Assembly (NCBI RefSeq): GCF_014841115.1
Contig: NZ_JACYTP010000010.1
Location: 1-64,000 of the forward strand
Direction: 5' to 3'
Source of the DNA: Photobacterium arenosum
GTDB lineage: Bacteria; Pseudomonadota; Gammaproteobacteria; Enterobacterales; Vibrionaceae
DNA: 64,000 nucleotides
The notes beneath the pieces were generated by a model that was given only the letters and a program-made list of their open reading frames with translations, ran no database searches and was not told where the DNA came from. This document shows positions 55,104-63,927 of this stretch, one piece after another (positions within the stretch are counted from its first letter, which is position 1; the number at the start of each line of letters is the position of its first letter). Both the position numbers and the translations under genes were made by a program.

Positions 55104-56033
55104 TCAGTATAAACTGGCCTCGCCTTCGGGACGGGTCTTAAACCGCCGGTGCAGCCACATATACTGCTCTGGTGCCTGCATGATCATAGGTTCTACCGCG
55201 TGTTTGTTGATATAGACTGCTGCCGCATCCGGATCATTATGCGGGAAGTCTTCCAACGGTTTAAACACTCTGAGTGTATACATACCGTCATCGGTGTCGC
55301 GGACCAGGGCAATAGGTACAATGGCACAATCAGTGGCATCAACCAGTAAACTGGTTCCTACCGTCGTACACGCCTTATCAACGGCAAACAGGGGCGCAAA
55401 GGTTGAACGGCGACGACCATAATCATGATCAGGGGCATACCAGACCCGCTCCCCTTCACGCAAGGCACGGAACATCCCTTTGACATCTTTGCGATCCAGC
55501 ATATAACGGTTAGAACGCACCCGGCCTTTAAACTGGAAATAATCAAAACAAGGGTTATTGTTCGGACGGTAGACACCCACACCCGGCGCTCTAAGGCCGA
55601 ATGCGCGGGCTCCGACTTCCAGATTCATGGAATGAACGGCCACCAGCAGTACACCTTTACCTTGCTTATCCAGCTCATCCAGATACTCAACACCTTCAAA
55701 CCGGATGTGGCGTTTAACCCGCCATTCAGGCCAGAACCAGGCCATGCCGGTTTCAAACAAAGCCAGTCCGGCATTGTCGATATTTTTCTTAATCAACGCA
55801 TCACGCTCATCCTTTGGCATATCTGGAAAGCAGAGTTCCAGATTACGCTCAATGGTATAACGACGCTTTTTGAGCAATTTGATTGCCAGCCTGCCGACAC
55901 CTTTACCCATCAGAAACTGAATACGGTAAGGGAGTAAACTGATGAGTTTCATAGTGCCAATCATCAACAAGGTCGGCCAGTATCGGGGGTGAAGAAGTTC
56001 GGCCTTAAATTCCGGTGCCGTCAATTTGCTCAT
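55104..56033 (-). CDS. lpxL: Lipid A late acyltransferase (LpxL type)
   Basis: LpxL adds a secondary acyl chain to Kdo2-lipid IVA at the inner membrane. The protein is 309 aa from ATG 56033 (MSKLTAPEFKAELLHPRYW), matching E. coli LpxL in length and N-terminus; a longer frame exists to 56126. Shared features are TIERNLELCFPDM, ETGMAWFWPEW, the acyltransferase motif VAVHSMNLEVGA (HX4E), GVYRPNNNP, VWYAPDHDYG and the C-terminal PEQYMWLHRRFKTRPEG. One N-terminal membrane helix is expected. The chain length it prefers is unknown. Confidence 0.95.
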   Translation of the reverse strand: MSKLTAPEFKAELLHPRYWPTLLMIGTMKLISLLPYRIQFLMGKGVGRLAIKLLKKRRYTIERNLELCFPDMPKDERDALIKKNIDNAGLALFETGMAWFWPEWRVKRHIRFEGVEYLDELDKQGKGVLLVAVHSMNLEVGARAFGLRAPGVGVYRPNNNPCFDYFQFKGRVRSNRYMLDRKDVKGMFRALREGERVWYAPDHDYGRRRSTFAPLFAVDKACTTVGTSLLVDATDCAIVPIALVRDTDDGMYTLRVFKPLEDFPHNDPDAAAVYINKHAVEPMIMQAPEQYMWLHRRFKTRPEGEASLY

Positions 56034-56191
56034 AACAGAGACGATTTTCCTTATTGTTTGAAGCGAAGCCTGCACTGTCATCGTCGTGGGCAGACAGGAA
56101 AAGAACAATGTATTGTATACCAGCATGGCAAGCTTGCAAGAACCACAGCACCTGGTCTGTTCACCTGGCTACTATCCCTGCAGTGCCAAAC

Positions 56192-56222
56192 AAAGAAAAA
56201 AGAAAAGCCACCCGCAGGTGGC
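56192..56222 (-). terminator. Intrinsic terminator of an unidentified minus-strand transcript
   Basis: On the minus strand GCCACC-TGCG-GGTGGC is followed by TTTTCTTTTTTC. It points toward lpxL but lies upstream of it, so it must end some other RNA. Confidence 0.72.
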
Positions 56223-56440
56223 CAGTTGAAAATTATAATTTTAGTCTGTTGTTATTATAATTCTGAATCCCTGCACAGTATCAGCGCTTCCCCTAAGCCC
56301 TGAAGCAGTGATCACAGATACTCCCTCTTCTTCACATCACTGCATTAACATTCACGTAATACGCGCTTTGTTTCTGCTGTGTCTGGTTTCATTATTTGTA
56401 TGCACTATTCGGGCCAACTTTATCCAATCATTAATTTCAA
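56195..56440 (-). ncRNA. Candidate small RNA ending at the orphan terminator
   Basis: The minus strand between about 56440 and the terminator has no frame longer than about 15 codons. It carries several GGA-containing segments (TTGGAT, GAGGGAG, AGGGGAAG, CAGGGAT), the type of site bound by CsrA. The 5' end is not defined and no family was recognised. This is a hypothesis from the terminator and sequence composition only. Confidence 0.25.
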
Positions 56441-56601
56441 TCTGTTACGGTTTTACAAAGATGACGACTTCAGACAGCTGTAAAACTCTCTGACAATAGC
56501 AACGACTGCCGGCTGCATCAAAACGCCGTTCATCCTGCCTGAAATTGGTGATACTCTGGCATCGTCAGTTAAGATGTTTAAACGGAGTTAACACGGCAGT
56601 T

Positions 56602-56895
56602 ATGTCCATCAGTAAAACCAAATCCAGCTTTTATCGTCGCTTATATGTCGCCCACCTGATCGACCAGGGCATCGCGACAGTGCCCGCATTGCTTGAATAT
56701 ACGGGTATGCCGAGGCGCACAGCGCAAGACACCATTAAAAGCCTCTCCGACCTCGATATTGTGTGTGAATTCAAACAGGCAGAGGGAGAACGCCACCGAA
56801 GCGGACGGTATGAAATTCAGGAATGGGGCGCAATCAACAAACAATGGATTGCCGACAACCTCACTGACATAAAAGCAGTGCTTGATTACCCCTGA
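56602..56895 (+). CDS. Small winged-helix DNA-binding protein
   Basis: The protein is 97 aa from ATG 56602 (MSISKTKSSFYRRLYVAHLI). It has a helix-turn-helix (TVPALLEYTGMPRRTAQDTIKSLSDLDIVCEF) followed by a short wing (GERHRSGRYEIQEWGAINKQW). There is no effector domain. It resembles single-domain winged-helix proteins of Vibrionaceae; its target is unknown. A GGAG run lies about 15 bases upstream. It precedes the DUF2760/Hsp70 operon by 376 bases on the same strand, so a regulatory link is possible but unproven. Confidence 0.72.
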   Translation: MSISKTKSSFYRRLYVAHLIDQGIATVPALLEYTGMPRRTAQDTIKSLSDLDIVCEFKQAEGERHRSGRYEIQEWGAINKQWIADNLTDIKAVLDYP

Positions 56896-57271
56896 TGCAC
56901 TATCTGCTGCGCAAGTTATCGCAGCCTGCAACTCATAATGCGTTGCATTTTGCCTGTCTGATTTTCTGACACTCCTGTAAAGTTAATGCGAATTTCACAC
57001 AGGCTCAAAAAATAGACTAAAAAGTAATGAAGGGCGGTAAACTCCAGCCTCATTCAGCGATTTGAGCCTTACCACTGCCGCTCTTATCACAAGTGTATGT
57101 AACCTGTGACAGAAAAATGTCATATTGACTTGGTTGCAAAGTAACCTAAGAGACAGTTTCTCGCGAAACTAGCGCTAAAAATGGCGTGTTTACTGGCTAT
57201 ATTAGCAATATGTTGTGTTAATATTCGGGCCAAAATTTTTCAGCTTGTCACGGACAAAAGAGAAGATAAAT
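56896..57271. other. Intergenic region upstream of the DUF2760/Hsp70 operon
   Basis: About 375 bases probably carry the operon promoter. I did not find a sigma-32-type heat-shock promoter (CTTGAA then CCCCAT) or another clear promoter. No gene was seen. Confidence 0.45.
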
Positions 57272-57907
57272 ATGGCTTTAGACTTTTCAAAAATGACGGT
57301 GGATTTATCCGCAATGCCAACCACTATTGATATGGCACATGGCGTACTGGCCGCTCTGGTTGTTATTCTTTTACTGCTATACGTGACAAAGAAAGGCAAA
57401 CCGGTAGAAGTTGAGAAAGTCGTCGAGAAAGAAGTCCAGGTTGAAAAAATTGTCGAAGTCGAAAAACCGGTCGAAAAGATTGTTGAAGTAGAGAAAATTG
57501 TTGAGGTGGAATCTAAACTCAAAACCGCAACGCCTGACGCTGCGCTTCAGCTCCTGTCTCTGCTGCAAAAAGAAGCACGTTTCATCGACTTTATGCAAGA
57601 AGATCTGAAAGGCTTTGCCGATGCCGAAATTGGCGCGGCAGCCCGGGTTATTCACGAAGGCGGTAAAAAAGTACTGGATGAATATTTCCGGTTTGCGCCA
57701 GTGCGCAGTGAAGAAGAAGAAACCCGCATCACCTTACCAGAAGGCTTTAATGCCTCTGAAGTCCGCCTGACAGGCAATGTGGTGGGTAATGCACCTTTCA
57801 CTGGCACCCTCATTCACCGCGGCTGGAAAGTTACAGAAATTCATTTACCTAAAATGTCAGACGGACACGACCCTCGTATCCTGTCGGCTGCTGAGGTTGA
57901 GCTATAA
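57272..57907 (+). CDS. DUF2760 protein with membrane anchor and VEK-rich spacer
   Basis: The protein is 211 aa from ATG 57272 (AGAGAAG upstream). Residues about 18-40 form one hydrophobic helix (MAHGVLAALVVILLLLYV). Then comes a highly charged repetitive spacer (about 45-80) built from VEK and VEKIVEVEK units, likely a coiled coil. The C-terminal domain (about 85-211; LQLLSLLQKEARFIDFMQEDL, then GTLIHRGWKVTEIHLPKM) matches the DUF2760 pattern. Its stop overlaps the next Hsp70 gene start (TAATG), so it is coupled to that chaperone. It could tether Hsp70 to the membrane; function is unknown. Confidence 0.85.
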   Translation: MALDFSKMTVDLSAMPTTIDMAHGVLAALVVILLLLYVTKKGKPVEVEKVVEKEVQVEKIVEVEKPVEKIVEVEKIVEVESKLKTATPDAALQLLSLLQKEARFIDFMQEDLKGFADAEIGAAARVIHEGGKKVLDEYFRFAPVRSEEEETRITLPEGFNASEVRLTGNVVGNAPFTGTLIHRGWKVTEIHLPKMSDGHDPRILSAAEVEL

Positions 57908-59742
57908 TGCAAGCACATCAAGAACATAAATACAGTGTGGGTATTGACCTTGGCACCACCCACTGCGTTCTGTCTTATGTTGATTTACAACAGGACGATG
58001 CACCGGTCACTGTGATGCCAATCGCCCAGCTGACCACTCCGGGCAATGTAGAAGACAAGTCGCAATTGCCTTCTTTCATGTATCAGGCACACGAATCTGA
58101 GCTGGCACCAGGGGATACTACCCTGCCGTGGGATGCTCAGCCGAATGCGATTGTGGGTGCGATGGCCCGCCATTTAGGCAGTAAAACCCCTATCCGTTTA
58201 ATCGCCAGTGCCAAAAGCTGGTTGTGCCATGGCGGCATTAACCGTCGTGATGCCTTTCTGCCGCTGAATGCGCCAGAAGAAGTGACTAAAGTTTCTCCAC
58301 TGGCTGCGACCCGCGCTTATTTGTCTCACCTGGCCAGAGCCTGGGATCACAAACACCCTGATGCATCACTGTTCGATCAGGATGTTACCATTACCGTACC
58401 GGCCTCCTTCGACCCCGCGGCTCGCGATTTAACGGCAGAAGCGGCGCGCGAAGTGGGCTTCAAACACCTGACGCTGTTAGAAGAGCCACAGGCAGCGGTA
58501 TACAGCTGGATCAAGAATAACGATGACACCTGGCGTGATCAGGTCAGCGTGGGCGATGTCGTCCTGGTTGTTGATATCGGTGGTGGTACTACCGACCTCT
58601 CACTGGTCGCCGTGACGGAAGAAGACGGTAACCTGACGCTGAATCGTGTTGCTGTCGGTGATCATATTTTGCTGGGTGGCGATAACATGGATCTGGCGCT
58701 GGCTTACCGTCTGAAGGCCAAACTGGCGCAGGAAGGCAAGGCGCTGCAACCCTGGCAGATTCAAGCCATTACCCACGCTTGCCGTGATGCTAAAGAAGCC
58801 CTGCTGACAGACGATACTCTGCAGGCTGTTCCCATTGTGGTGCCAAGCCGGGGTTCCAAGCTGCTGGGTGGTACACTGCAGACTGAACTGACCCAAGAGG
58901 AAGTACAGCAAACACTGGTAGAAGGCTTCTTCCCACAAACAGGCATTGAAGAGCATCCGGTTGAAATGCAGCGCGGTGCTCTGACACAAATGGGACTGCC
59001 TTACGCACAAGATGCCGCTATTACCCGTCATATTGCCGGTTTTCTGAGTCGTCAATCCTCCGCCGTGGATGAACTTTTTGACAGCTTTGAGCAAATTCAT
59101 GACGGCTTTATTCGTCCGACTGCAATTTTGTTCAACGGTGGTGTGCTGAAATCCGATCTGCTTTCTCAACGCCTGACGTCCACCATCAATCAATGGCTGA
59201 CCCAGGCCGGCAGCCCGGAAGCCAAACGCCTTCAGGGACTGGACTTGGATCTGGCTGTTGCCCACGGGGCTTCCTATTACGGCTCAGTGCGCCAGGGCAA
59301 AGGCGTTCGCATTCGCGGTGGTATTGCCAGCAGCTACTATGTGGGCATTGAAAGTGCCATGCCGGCCATTCCGGGTATGGAGCCACCTGTAGAAGCACTT
59401 TGCGTAGCGCCTTTTGGTATGGAAGAAGGCAGTCATGCAGACGTATCAGGCAGAGAATTCGGCTTGATCATTGGTCAGCCCGTGACTTTCCGATTCTTCG
59501 GTTCAACAGTTCGCCGGGAAGATGCACCGGGTGTCCTGCTTGACTGGTGGCAACCAGAAGAGCTGGAAGAACTGCCAGCGATTCAAGTGACCCTACCGGT
59601 ATCCGATGGTCGTTCTGCGGGCCAGATCGTTCCGGTTTCACTGGCGGCACGGGTGACAGAATTGGGCACCCTATGCCTGGAAGCCATTCCAACTGATGGC
59701 GGTCAGAAATGGCAAGTAGAGTTTGACGTTCGGGAAAGTTAA
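57907..59742 (+). CDS. Hsp70-family protein with intact ATPase
   Basis: This 611-aa Hsp70-like protein keeps all actin-fold ATPase motifs. These are GIDLGTTH at 12-19, a VPASFDPAARDLTAEAAREVGF connector, VDIGGGTTDLSLVAV near 220, FNGGVLKSDLL (adenosine loop) and DLAVAHGASYYG. The C-terminal part after about 460 is only about 150 residues and does not look like the canonical DnaK peptide-binding domain. It is translationally coupled to the DUF2760 gene and followed by a second, longer Hsp70 paralogue. The role is unknown; a specialised chaperone is inferred. Confidence 0.88.
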   Translation: MQAHQEHKYSVGIDLGTTHCVLSYVDLQQDDAPVTVMPIAQLTTPGNVEDKSQLPSFMYQAHESELAPGDTTLPWDAQPNAIVGAMARHLGSKTPIRLIASAKSWLCHGGINRRDAFLPLNAPEEVTKVSPLAATRAYLSHLARAWDHKHPDASLFDQDVTITVPASFDPAARDLTAEAAREVGFKHLTLLEEPQAAVYSWIKNNDDTWRDQVSVGDVVLVVDIGGGTTDLSLVAVTEEDGNLTLNRVAVGDHILLGGDNMDLALAYRLKAKLAQEGKALQPWQIQAITHACRDAKEALLTDDTLQAVPIVVPSRGSKLLGGTLQTELTQEEVQQTLVEGFFPQTGIEEHPVEMQRGALTQMGLPYAQDAAITRHIAGFLSRQSSAVDELFDSFEQIHDGFIRPTAILFNGGVLKSDLLSQRLTSTINQWLTQAGSPEAKRLQGLDLDLAVAHGASYYGSVRQGKGVRIRGGIASSYYVGIESAMPAIPGMEPPVEALCVAPFGMEEGSHADVSGREFGLIIGQPVTFRFFGSTVRREDAPGVLLDWWQPEELEELPAIQVTLPVSDGRSAGQIVPVSLAARVTELGTLCLEAIPTDGGQKWQVEFDVRES

Positions 59743-59764
59743 TGCTTTCTCAGATGATATTTCG

Positions 59765-59792
59765 ACGGCGCATTCATTGCGCCGTTATTTTA
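59765..59792 (+). terminator. Hairpin between the two Hsp70 genes
   Basis: ACGGCGC and GCGCCGT form a 7-bp GC-rich stem with a 7-nt loop followed by TATTTTAC. It may partly terminate, giving less of the second Hsp70. Confidence 0.65.
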
Positions 59793-59865
59793 CCCAGCTT
59801 ACCCAGTTTCAGCCACATGCTGGTTACACGGTAACATCCGAGTAAAAACAGGCACGGAGTCTTAC

Positions 59866-62688
59866 ATGTCTTCTCCCCGATATTTAGTGGGTATAGATTT
59901 AGGTACAACACATACCGTTGTCGCCTACTGCCCTGTTACTTCTGATCTTCAACATGAAGCTGTAAAGATTTTCGACATCGACCAGCTCATCGCCCCCGGT
60001 GAAGTGGCACGCAAACCCCTTTTACCCTCGTTCAGATACCATCCTACAAGCGGTGAAATAGCACCTGATCTGTGTGTTCTGCCCTGGGATAACAACCCCG
60101 TTAATGGCGACTTTCCAGAGGCGATCATAGGTGATTATGCCCGCGAATTAGGGGCCAAAGTTGAAGGCCGGCAAGTCACTAGTGCAAAAAGCTGGTTATC
60201 TCATACGGGCGTTGATCGCAATCAACCGATTCTGCCATGGGCAGCCAGCAGCGGTGTGCAAAAAGTATCGCCGGTTATTGCCAGTGCGAGTTACCTGAAC
60301 CATGTCCGTCAGTGCTGGGACTACCACCATCCACAAGATAAACTTGCCCACCAGGATGTTGTTATCACCATACCCGCTTCTTTCGATGAAGGCGCCAGAG
60401 CGCTAACGATAGAAGCGGCCAAACTGGCCGGGCTAAGCCATATGGTATTGCTCGAAGAACCACAGGCCGTATGCTACGACTGGTATTCCCGTCACCACAA
60501 TGAAGCGGAAACCCTGTTGAAAGATATACCGCTTTTAATGGTGTGCGACATTGGCGGCGGTACCACAGACCTCAGCCTGATTAAAGTCAGCTACCATAAT
60601 GAAAGGCTTAAGCTTGATCGCATCGGCGTAGGTGACCACCTGATGCTGGGTGGGGATAACCTGGATTTGGCACTGGCCCATCAGGCCGAGAATATCCTGC
60701 ACACCGGCGGCAAACGGCTAAGCGCTGCTGGCCTGTCGAAGCTCATTCAGCAAACACGTCGTGCAAAGGAGCAACTGCTGGCAGAGAATGCGCCCGATCA
60801 GGTGAGTGTGACGCTGCTTGGCAGTGGCTCGAAACTGATCGGCGGCAGCCGCTCGGCGGAACTCACTCAGGCGCAAGTCAACCACATAGCGCTCGACGGA
60901 TTTTTCCCTGTCAGTGCGTTTGATGAACATCCTGGCCAACGTCAAAGTGCCGTTGTGGAATTCGGTTTACCCTACGCTTCAGATCCGGCTATATCCAGAC
61001 ATCTGGCACACTTCATCAGTGAACATAGTGCCGCCTGCCATGAGGCTATGGGCTTAGCCGAAGACAACAGCGACACATCGATTAAGGCTATTCCCCCTGC
61101 AATTTTGCTCAATGGCGGCGTATTCAACAGCCCTGTTTTGTCCGAACGTATTCAGGATATTTTTGCCCATTGGAAAGGAGCAAGCGTCACCTGTCTGGAC
61201 AATCCGCATCCCGACCTTGCTGTCGCATACGGCGCCGTCGCATATGCAAAAGCCAGACACGGCGCACAGCTGAAGATTGGAGGAGGATCTGCGCGCTCAT
61301 TTTTCCTCGACCTGCATACACAATCCGCTCATTCTGGTATTTGCCTGTTACCGCGAGGCACTGAAGAAGGTGTTGAAGTGGCATTGTCAGACAGAAAATT
61401 CGCACTGACATTAGGTGAACCGGTTCGTTTTAATCTGTATGCCTCTTCAGATGATGCGCCGATCTCGGCCGGGGATATCCTTACTCTGGATAAACCCCAT
61501 ATGACCTCGCTGCCCCCTTTTGTTATTACTCTGAACAGCGAGACCGACAGAGAATCACTGGCAGCAAACCAGAAAGACAGAGTTGATGTTACCCTGGCCT
61601 GTCAGCTCACTGAAGTAGGCACATTACAATTGGAATGCGTCAGCGCAGATATGCCAGATAAACGATGGCAGGTTGATTTTTCCGTACGAAAAGCAGCCTC
61701 TGTCGATAATAACCTTGATGCAAGTGAAGACATGCCCCATCCAACCGCCTTGCAATCAGCCCGAATCGCCATTCAGAAAGCGTATGGCGGCAGCAAAAAA
61801 CACGCAGATGAAAAACCGGTAAAAACACTCAGAAACGATCTGGAAAAGTACCTCGGTAAGCGTGAAGACTGGGAAATGCCCTCATTAAGAGCCTTAGCCG
61901 ACACCTTGCTTGACAGCAAAAAACGGCGGCGGCGCTCCGCTGTACATGAGCGAAACTGGCTGAAACTGACAGGTTACACGTTAAGACCCGGTTTTGGTGA
62001 CCCGGTTGATGACTGGCGCATGAATCAAGTCTGGGTGCTGTATCAGCACAATCTGCAATTTCACCAGTCTGCTCAAAGCTGGAATGACTGGTGGATATTC
62101 TGGCGTCGTGTAGCAGGTGGTCTCAATCAGGCGCAGCAAGAAATCATTTACAAAGATATCGCCAAATACATTAATCCGAGCGCAACCCGCAATCCTAAAT
62201 TAGCAAAAGAGATGCAAGAGCGAGGCTATGAGCAAATAGTGCGTTTAGCAGCTTCTCTTGAGCACATAGCATTTGAAAAGAAACTGCAACTGATCGAATG
62301 GTTATTCTCACGATTGCAAAAACCACAATTTGCTCAGGCGCATTGGTGGGCAATTGGCAGGATTGGCAGTCGCTTCCCGCTCTATGGAAGTCGGCATAAC
62401 CTGTTAACGGCTCAGCATATCAGCTACTGCCTGCCAGAGTTATTAGATTCAGACTGGAAAGATGAACCTGATATTGCCCTTGCCGCCGTAATGATGTGCA
62501 GAAAAACAGGCGACAGAACACTGGATATTGATGATGAGTTACGACAAAAGGTAGTAGATAAACTACTGGCAAGCAAAGTGCCAGAGCGCTGGATCGAGAT
62601 GGTCGCAGAGCATAAAGTGTTGACCCAGGAAGAAAACCAGCGTGTTTACGGCGATTCGCTTCCCACCGGCCTTATACTCCTGGAGTAA
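59866..62688 (+). CDS. Long Hsp70-family protein with C-terminal DUF3731 region
   Basis: The protein is 940 aa. The N-terminal ATPase has GIDLGTTHTVVAY at 9-21, TIPASFDEGARALTIEAAKLAGL, CDIGGGTTDLSLIKV near 227, LLNGGVFNSPVLSERI and DLAVAYGAVAYAKA. The last 330 residues or so (from LRNDLEKYLGKREDWEMPSLRALAD) are helical and Trp-rich (NDWWIFWRRVAGG), matching the DUF3731 extension found in some Hsp70 relatives. It is paralogous to the gene before it: both share DVxITxPASFD and GGDNxDLALA. GGAG precedes the ATG. No nucleotide-exchange factor is adjacent. Confidence 0.86.
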   Translation: MSSPRYLVGIDLGTTHTVVAYCPVTSDLQHEAVKIFDIDQLIAPGEVARKPLLPSFRYHPTSGEIAPDLCVLPWDNNPVNGDFPEAIIGDYARELGAKVEGRQVTSAKSWLSHTGVDRNQPILPWAASSGVQKVSPVIASASYLNHVRQCWDYHHPQDKLAHQDVVITIPASFDEGARALTIEAAKLAGLSHMVLLEEPQAVCYDWYSRHHNEAETLLKDIPLLMVCDIGGGTTDLSLIKVSYHNERLKLDRIGVGDHLMLGGDNLDLALAHQAENILHTGGKRLSAAGLSKLIQQTRRAKEQLLAENAPDQVSVTLLGSGSKLIGGSRSAELTQAQVNHIALDGFFPVSAFDEHPGQRQSAVVEFGLPYASDPAISRHLAHFISEHSAACHEAMGLAEDNSDTSIKAIPPAILLNGGVFNSPVLSERIQDIFAHWKGASVTCLDNPHPDLAVAYGAVAYAKARHGAQLKIGGGSARSFFLDLHTQSAHSGICLLPRGTEEGVEVALSDRKFALTLGEPVRFNLYASSDDAPISAGDILTLDKPHMTSLPPFVITLNSETDRESLAANQKDRVDVTLACQLTEVGTLQLECVSADMPDKRWQVDFSVRKAASVDNNLDASEDMPHPTALQSARIAIQKAYGGSKKHADEKPVKTLRNDLEKYLGKREDWEMPSLRALADTLLDSKKRRRRSAVHERNWLKLTGYTLRPGFGDPVDDWRMNQVWVLYQHNLQFHQSAQSWNDWWIFWRRVAGGLNQAQQEIIYKDIAKYINPSATRNPKLAKEMQERGYEQIVRLAASLEHIAFEKKLQLIEWLFSRLQKPQFAQAHWWAIGRIGSRFPLYGSRHNLLTAQHISYCLPELLDSDWKDEPDIALAAVMMCRKTGDRTLDIDDELRQKVVDKLLASKVPERWIEMVAEHKVLTQEENQRVYGDSLPTGLILLE

Positions 62689-62804
62689 ATATTCGCTTAT
62701 TAAGCTTACGTTAGGGTATGACTGCTACTATACCGGGAATCAGAACTGCCGGTCAGTCATACCCAGCAGGCCTATAAAGGAATAACAAGCGAGTAGTTTT
62801 GGCT

Positions 62805-63008
62805 ATGACACGTGAACAATTTAAAGTAATCTCAGAGCGAATTTTCAAATCCCAAAATCAACGTACTGCTGTTGAGGCTGTCGTCTTCGAAGGTTTATCA
62901 AGCTATGAAGCCGAGAAACGATATGGCGTACCGAAAGGGACTCTCTCACGGAATGTTCGCAAATATAAAAATGAAGTCGACTACATCACAACAGTCACTG
63001 AAGCATAA
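62805..63008 (+). CDS. KorA/TrfB-like small DNA-binding protein
   Basis: The protein is 67 aa from ATG 62805; TTG 62799 is the longer option. The pattern MTREQFKVISERIF followed by EAVVFEGLSSYEAEKRYGVPKGTLSRNVRKYKNEV contains a helix-turn-helix like that of KorA/TrfB repressors of IncP plasmids, without their dimerisation tail. It lies 116 bases after the DUF3731-Hsp70 gene on the same strand and ends at a strong terminator. It could be part of that operon or a plasmid-derived regulator; its target is unknown. Confidence 0.72.
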   Translation: MTREQFKVISERIFKSQNQRTAVEAVVFEGLSSYEAEKRYGVPKGTLSRNVRKYKNEVDYITTVTEA

Positions 63009-63009
63009 T

Positions 63010-63038
63010 AAAAAAGGAGAGTATGACTCTCCTTTTTT
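63010..63038. terminator. Bidirectional terminator after the KorA-like gene
   Basis: AAAAAAGGAGAGT and ACTCTCCTTTTTT form a 13-bp perfect stem with loop ATG. It serves both the KorA-like gene and the convergent 101-aa gene. Confidence 0.95.
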
Positions 63039-63068
63039 ATTATAAGTAGCAATCAGATAGACGTTAGG

Positions 63069-63374
63069 TTATTCCTCAGTCTGAGAGTCCATCAACTCTT
63101 CAGGGTGAACACCGTCTTTTTCCATCAACGCCAGAATCTCAATCATTCTTACCTGACGAGCTTCTTCTTTAAATTCGTTCAATACTGCTATCAAATCATT
63201 TATTTTCTGTAGCGGAATTCGCTTAATGACAGCACGCTGTCTGCCCGGTACTTCGTCGGCAAAGTCAATCAGTGCCTGACGATAGTCAGCTCTGGTCTCT
63301 TGCAGATGTTTCCCGTTTTCAACATTCTTTAGCATCGCACTTAGTGCTTTTTCCGCATCCGAAAAGTTAGCCAT
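63069..63374 (-). CDS. Unknown 101-aa helical protein
   Basis: This is a highly charged, mainly helical cytoplasmic protein with AGAGGTAA upstream of its ATG. The N-terminal half reads FSDAEKALSAMLKNVENGKHLQETRADYRQALIDFADE. The C-terminal half (KINDLIAVLNEFKEEARQVRMIEILALMEKDGVHPEELMD) looks like a coiled coil and loosely recalls nucleoid-associated proteins, but no DNA-binding motif is seen. No family is assigned. It converges on the KorA-like gene. Confidence 0.6.
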   Translation of the reverse strand: MANFSDAEKALSAMLKNVENGKHLQETRADYRQALIDFADEVPGRQRAVIKRIPLQKINDLIAVLNEFKEEARQVRMIEILALMEKDGVHPEELMDSQTEE

Positions 63375-63873
63375 GAATTACCTCTAAACACTATTCTTAT
63401 AAAGAGCACTTTCTTGCCATCGACTAACAGATTCATGACACTTGTTGTGCTATTTGAAATAGAGCAAAATTAATAAAATTAAACCAAGATCCCAAGATAT
63501 CTCATAAGACCCGTATTCTGCCGAAAAACTAACGCTATGACTTCTGCTGCGCGTATGTGAGAAGAGTAGTACGCTCACTTAATTATAATAGAGAACTCTA
63601 ACGAGGGTGTAAGAGTAGCAGCAGTAATTAAATAATACTCTCAGTCTTCGTTATTGTGAACATAATTTTTGTGTCCTTGACAATTCTCTGACCAAAAAAT
63701 GATTTTAGCGATCTCGGACTGGGATTCTCAACTGCCGCTACAGCACGTTTATTTTAGTGAATTTGCCAGATACCTGTGCGCTGTTGCACCAACACAAATA
63801 CCCTTTCACCCTCAGAATCAGCCAGCAGCTAATCAATCGATGAAATAATAGCCTGTTTCTCAGCAATTTAGCT
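63375..63873. other. AT-rich intergenic region before tRNA-Pro
   Basis: About 500 bases have no recognised gene or repeat. The left end carries the upstream region of the 101-aa gene, and the right end leads into a strong promoter for the tRNA. Confidence 0.5.
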
Positions 63874-63902
63874 TTGCCAAAAGCAGTCAGTATTGGTAAT
63901 AT
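63874..63902 (+). promoter_or_regulatory. Sigma-70 promoter of tRNA-Pro
   Basis: TTGCCA (-35) and TAATAT (-10) are separated by exactly 17 bases. A GC-containing discriminator (GCTCGTC) follows, and the tRNA begins about 20 bases after the expected start point. Confidence 0.8.
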
Positions 63903-63927
63903 GCTCGTCAGTTAGCAAGCCTTTTGG

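Larger units (their letters stand above)
56034..56601. other. Intergenic region with an orphan minus-strand terminator
   Basis: About 570 bases lie without a recognised protein gene. It contains a minus-strand intrinsic terminator (56192-56222) with no annotated minus-strand gene upstream. The plus frame at 56308-56493 (61 aa) has no ribosome site and is not called. Confidence 0.5.

Noticed and set aside
56308..56493. Plus-strand 61-aa frame with a hydrophobic stretch
   Set aside because: No ribosome site, no recognisable family, and it overlaps the better-supported minus-strand small RNA candidate.
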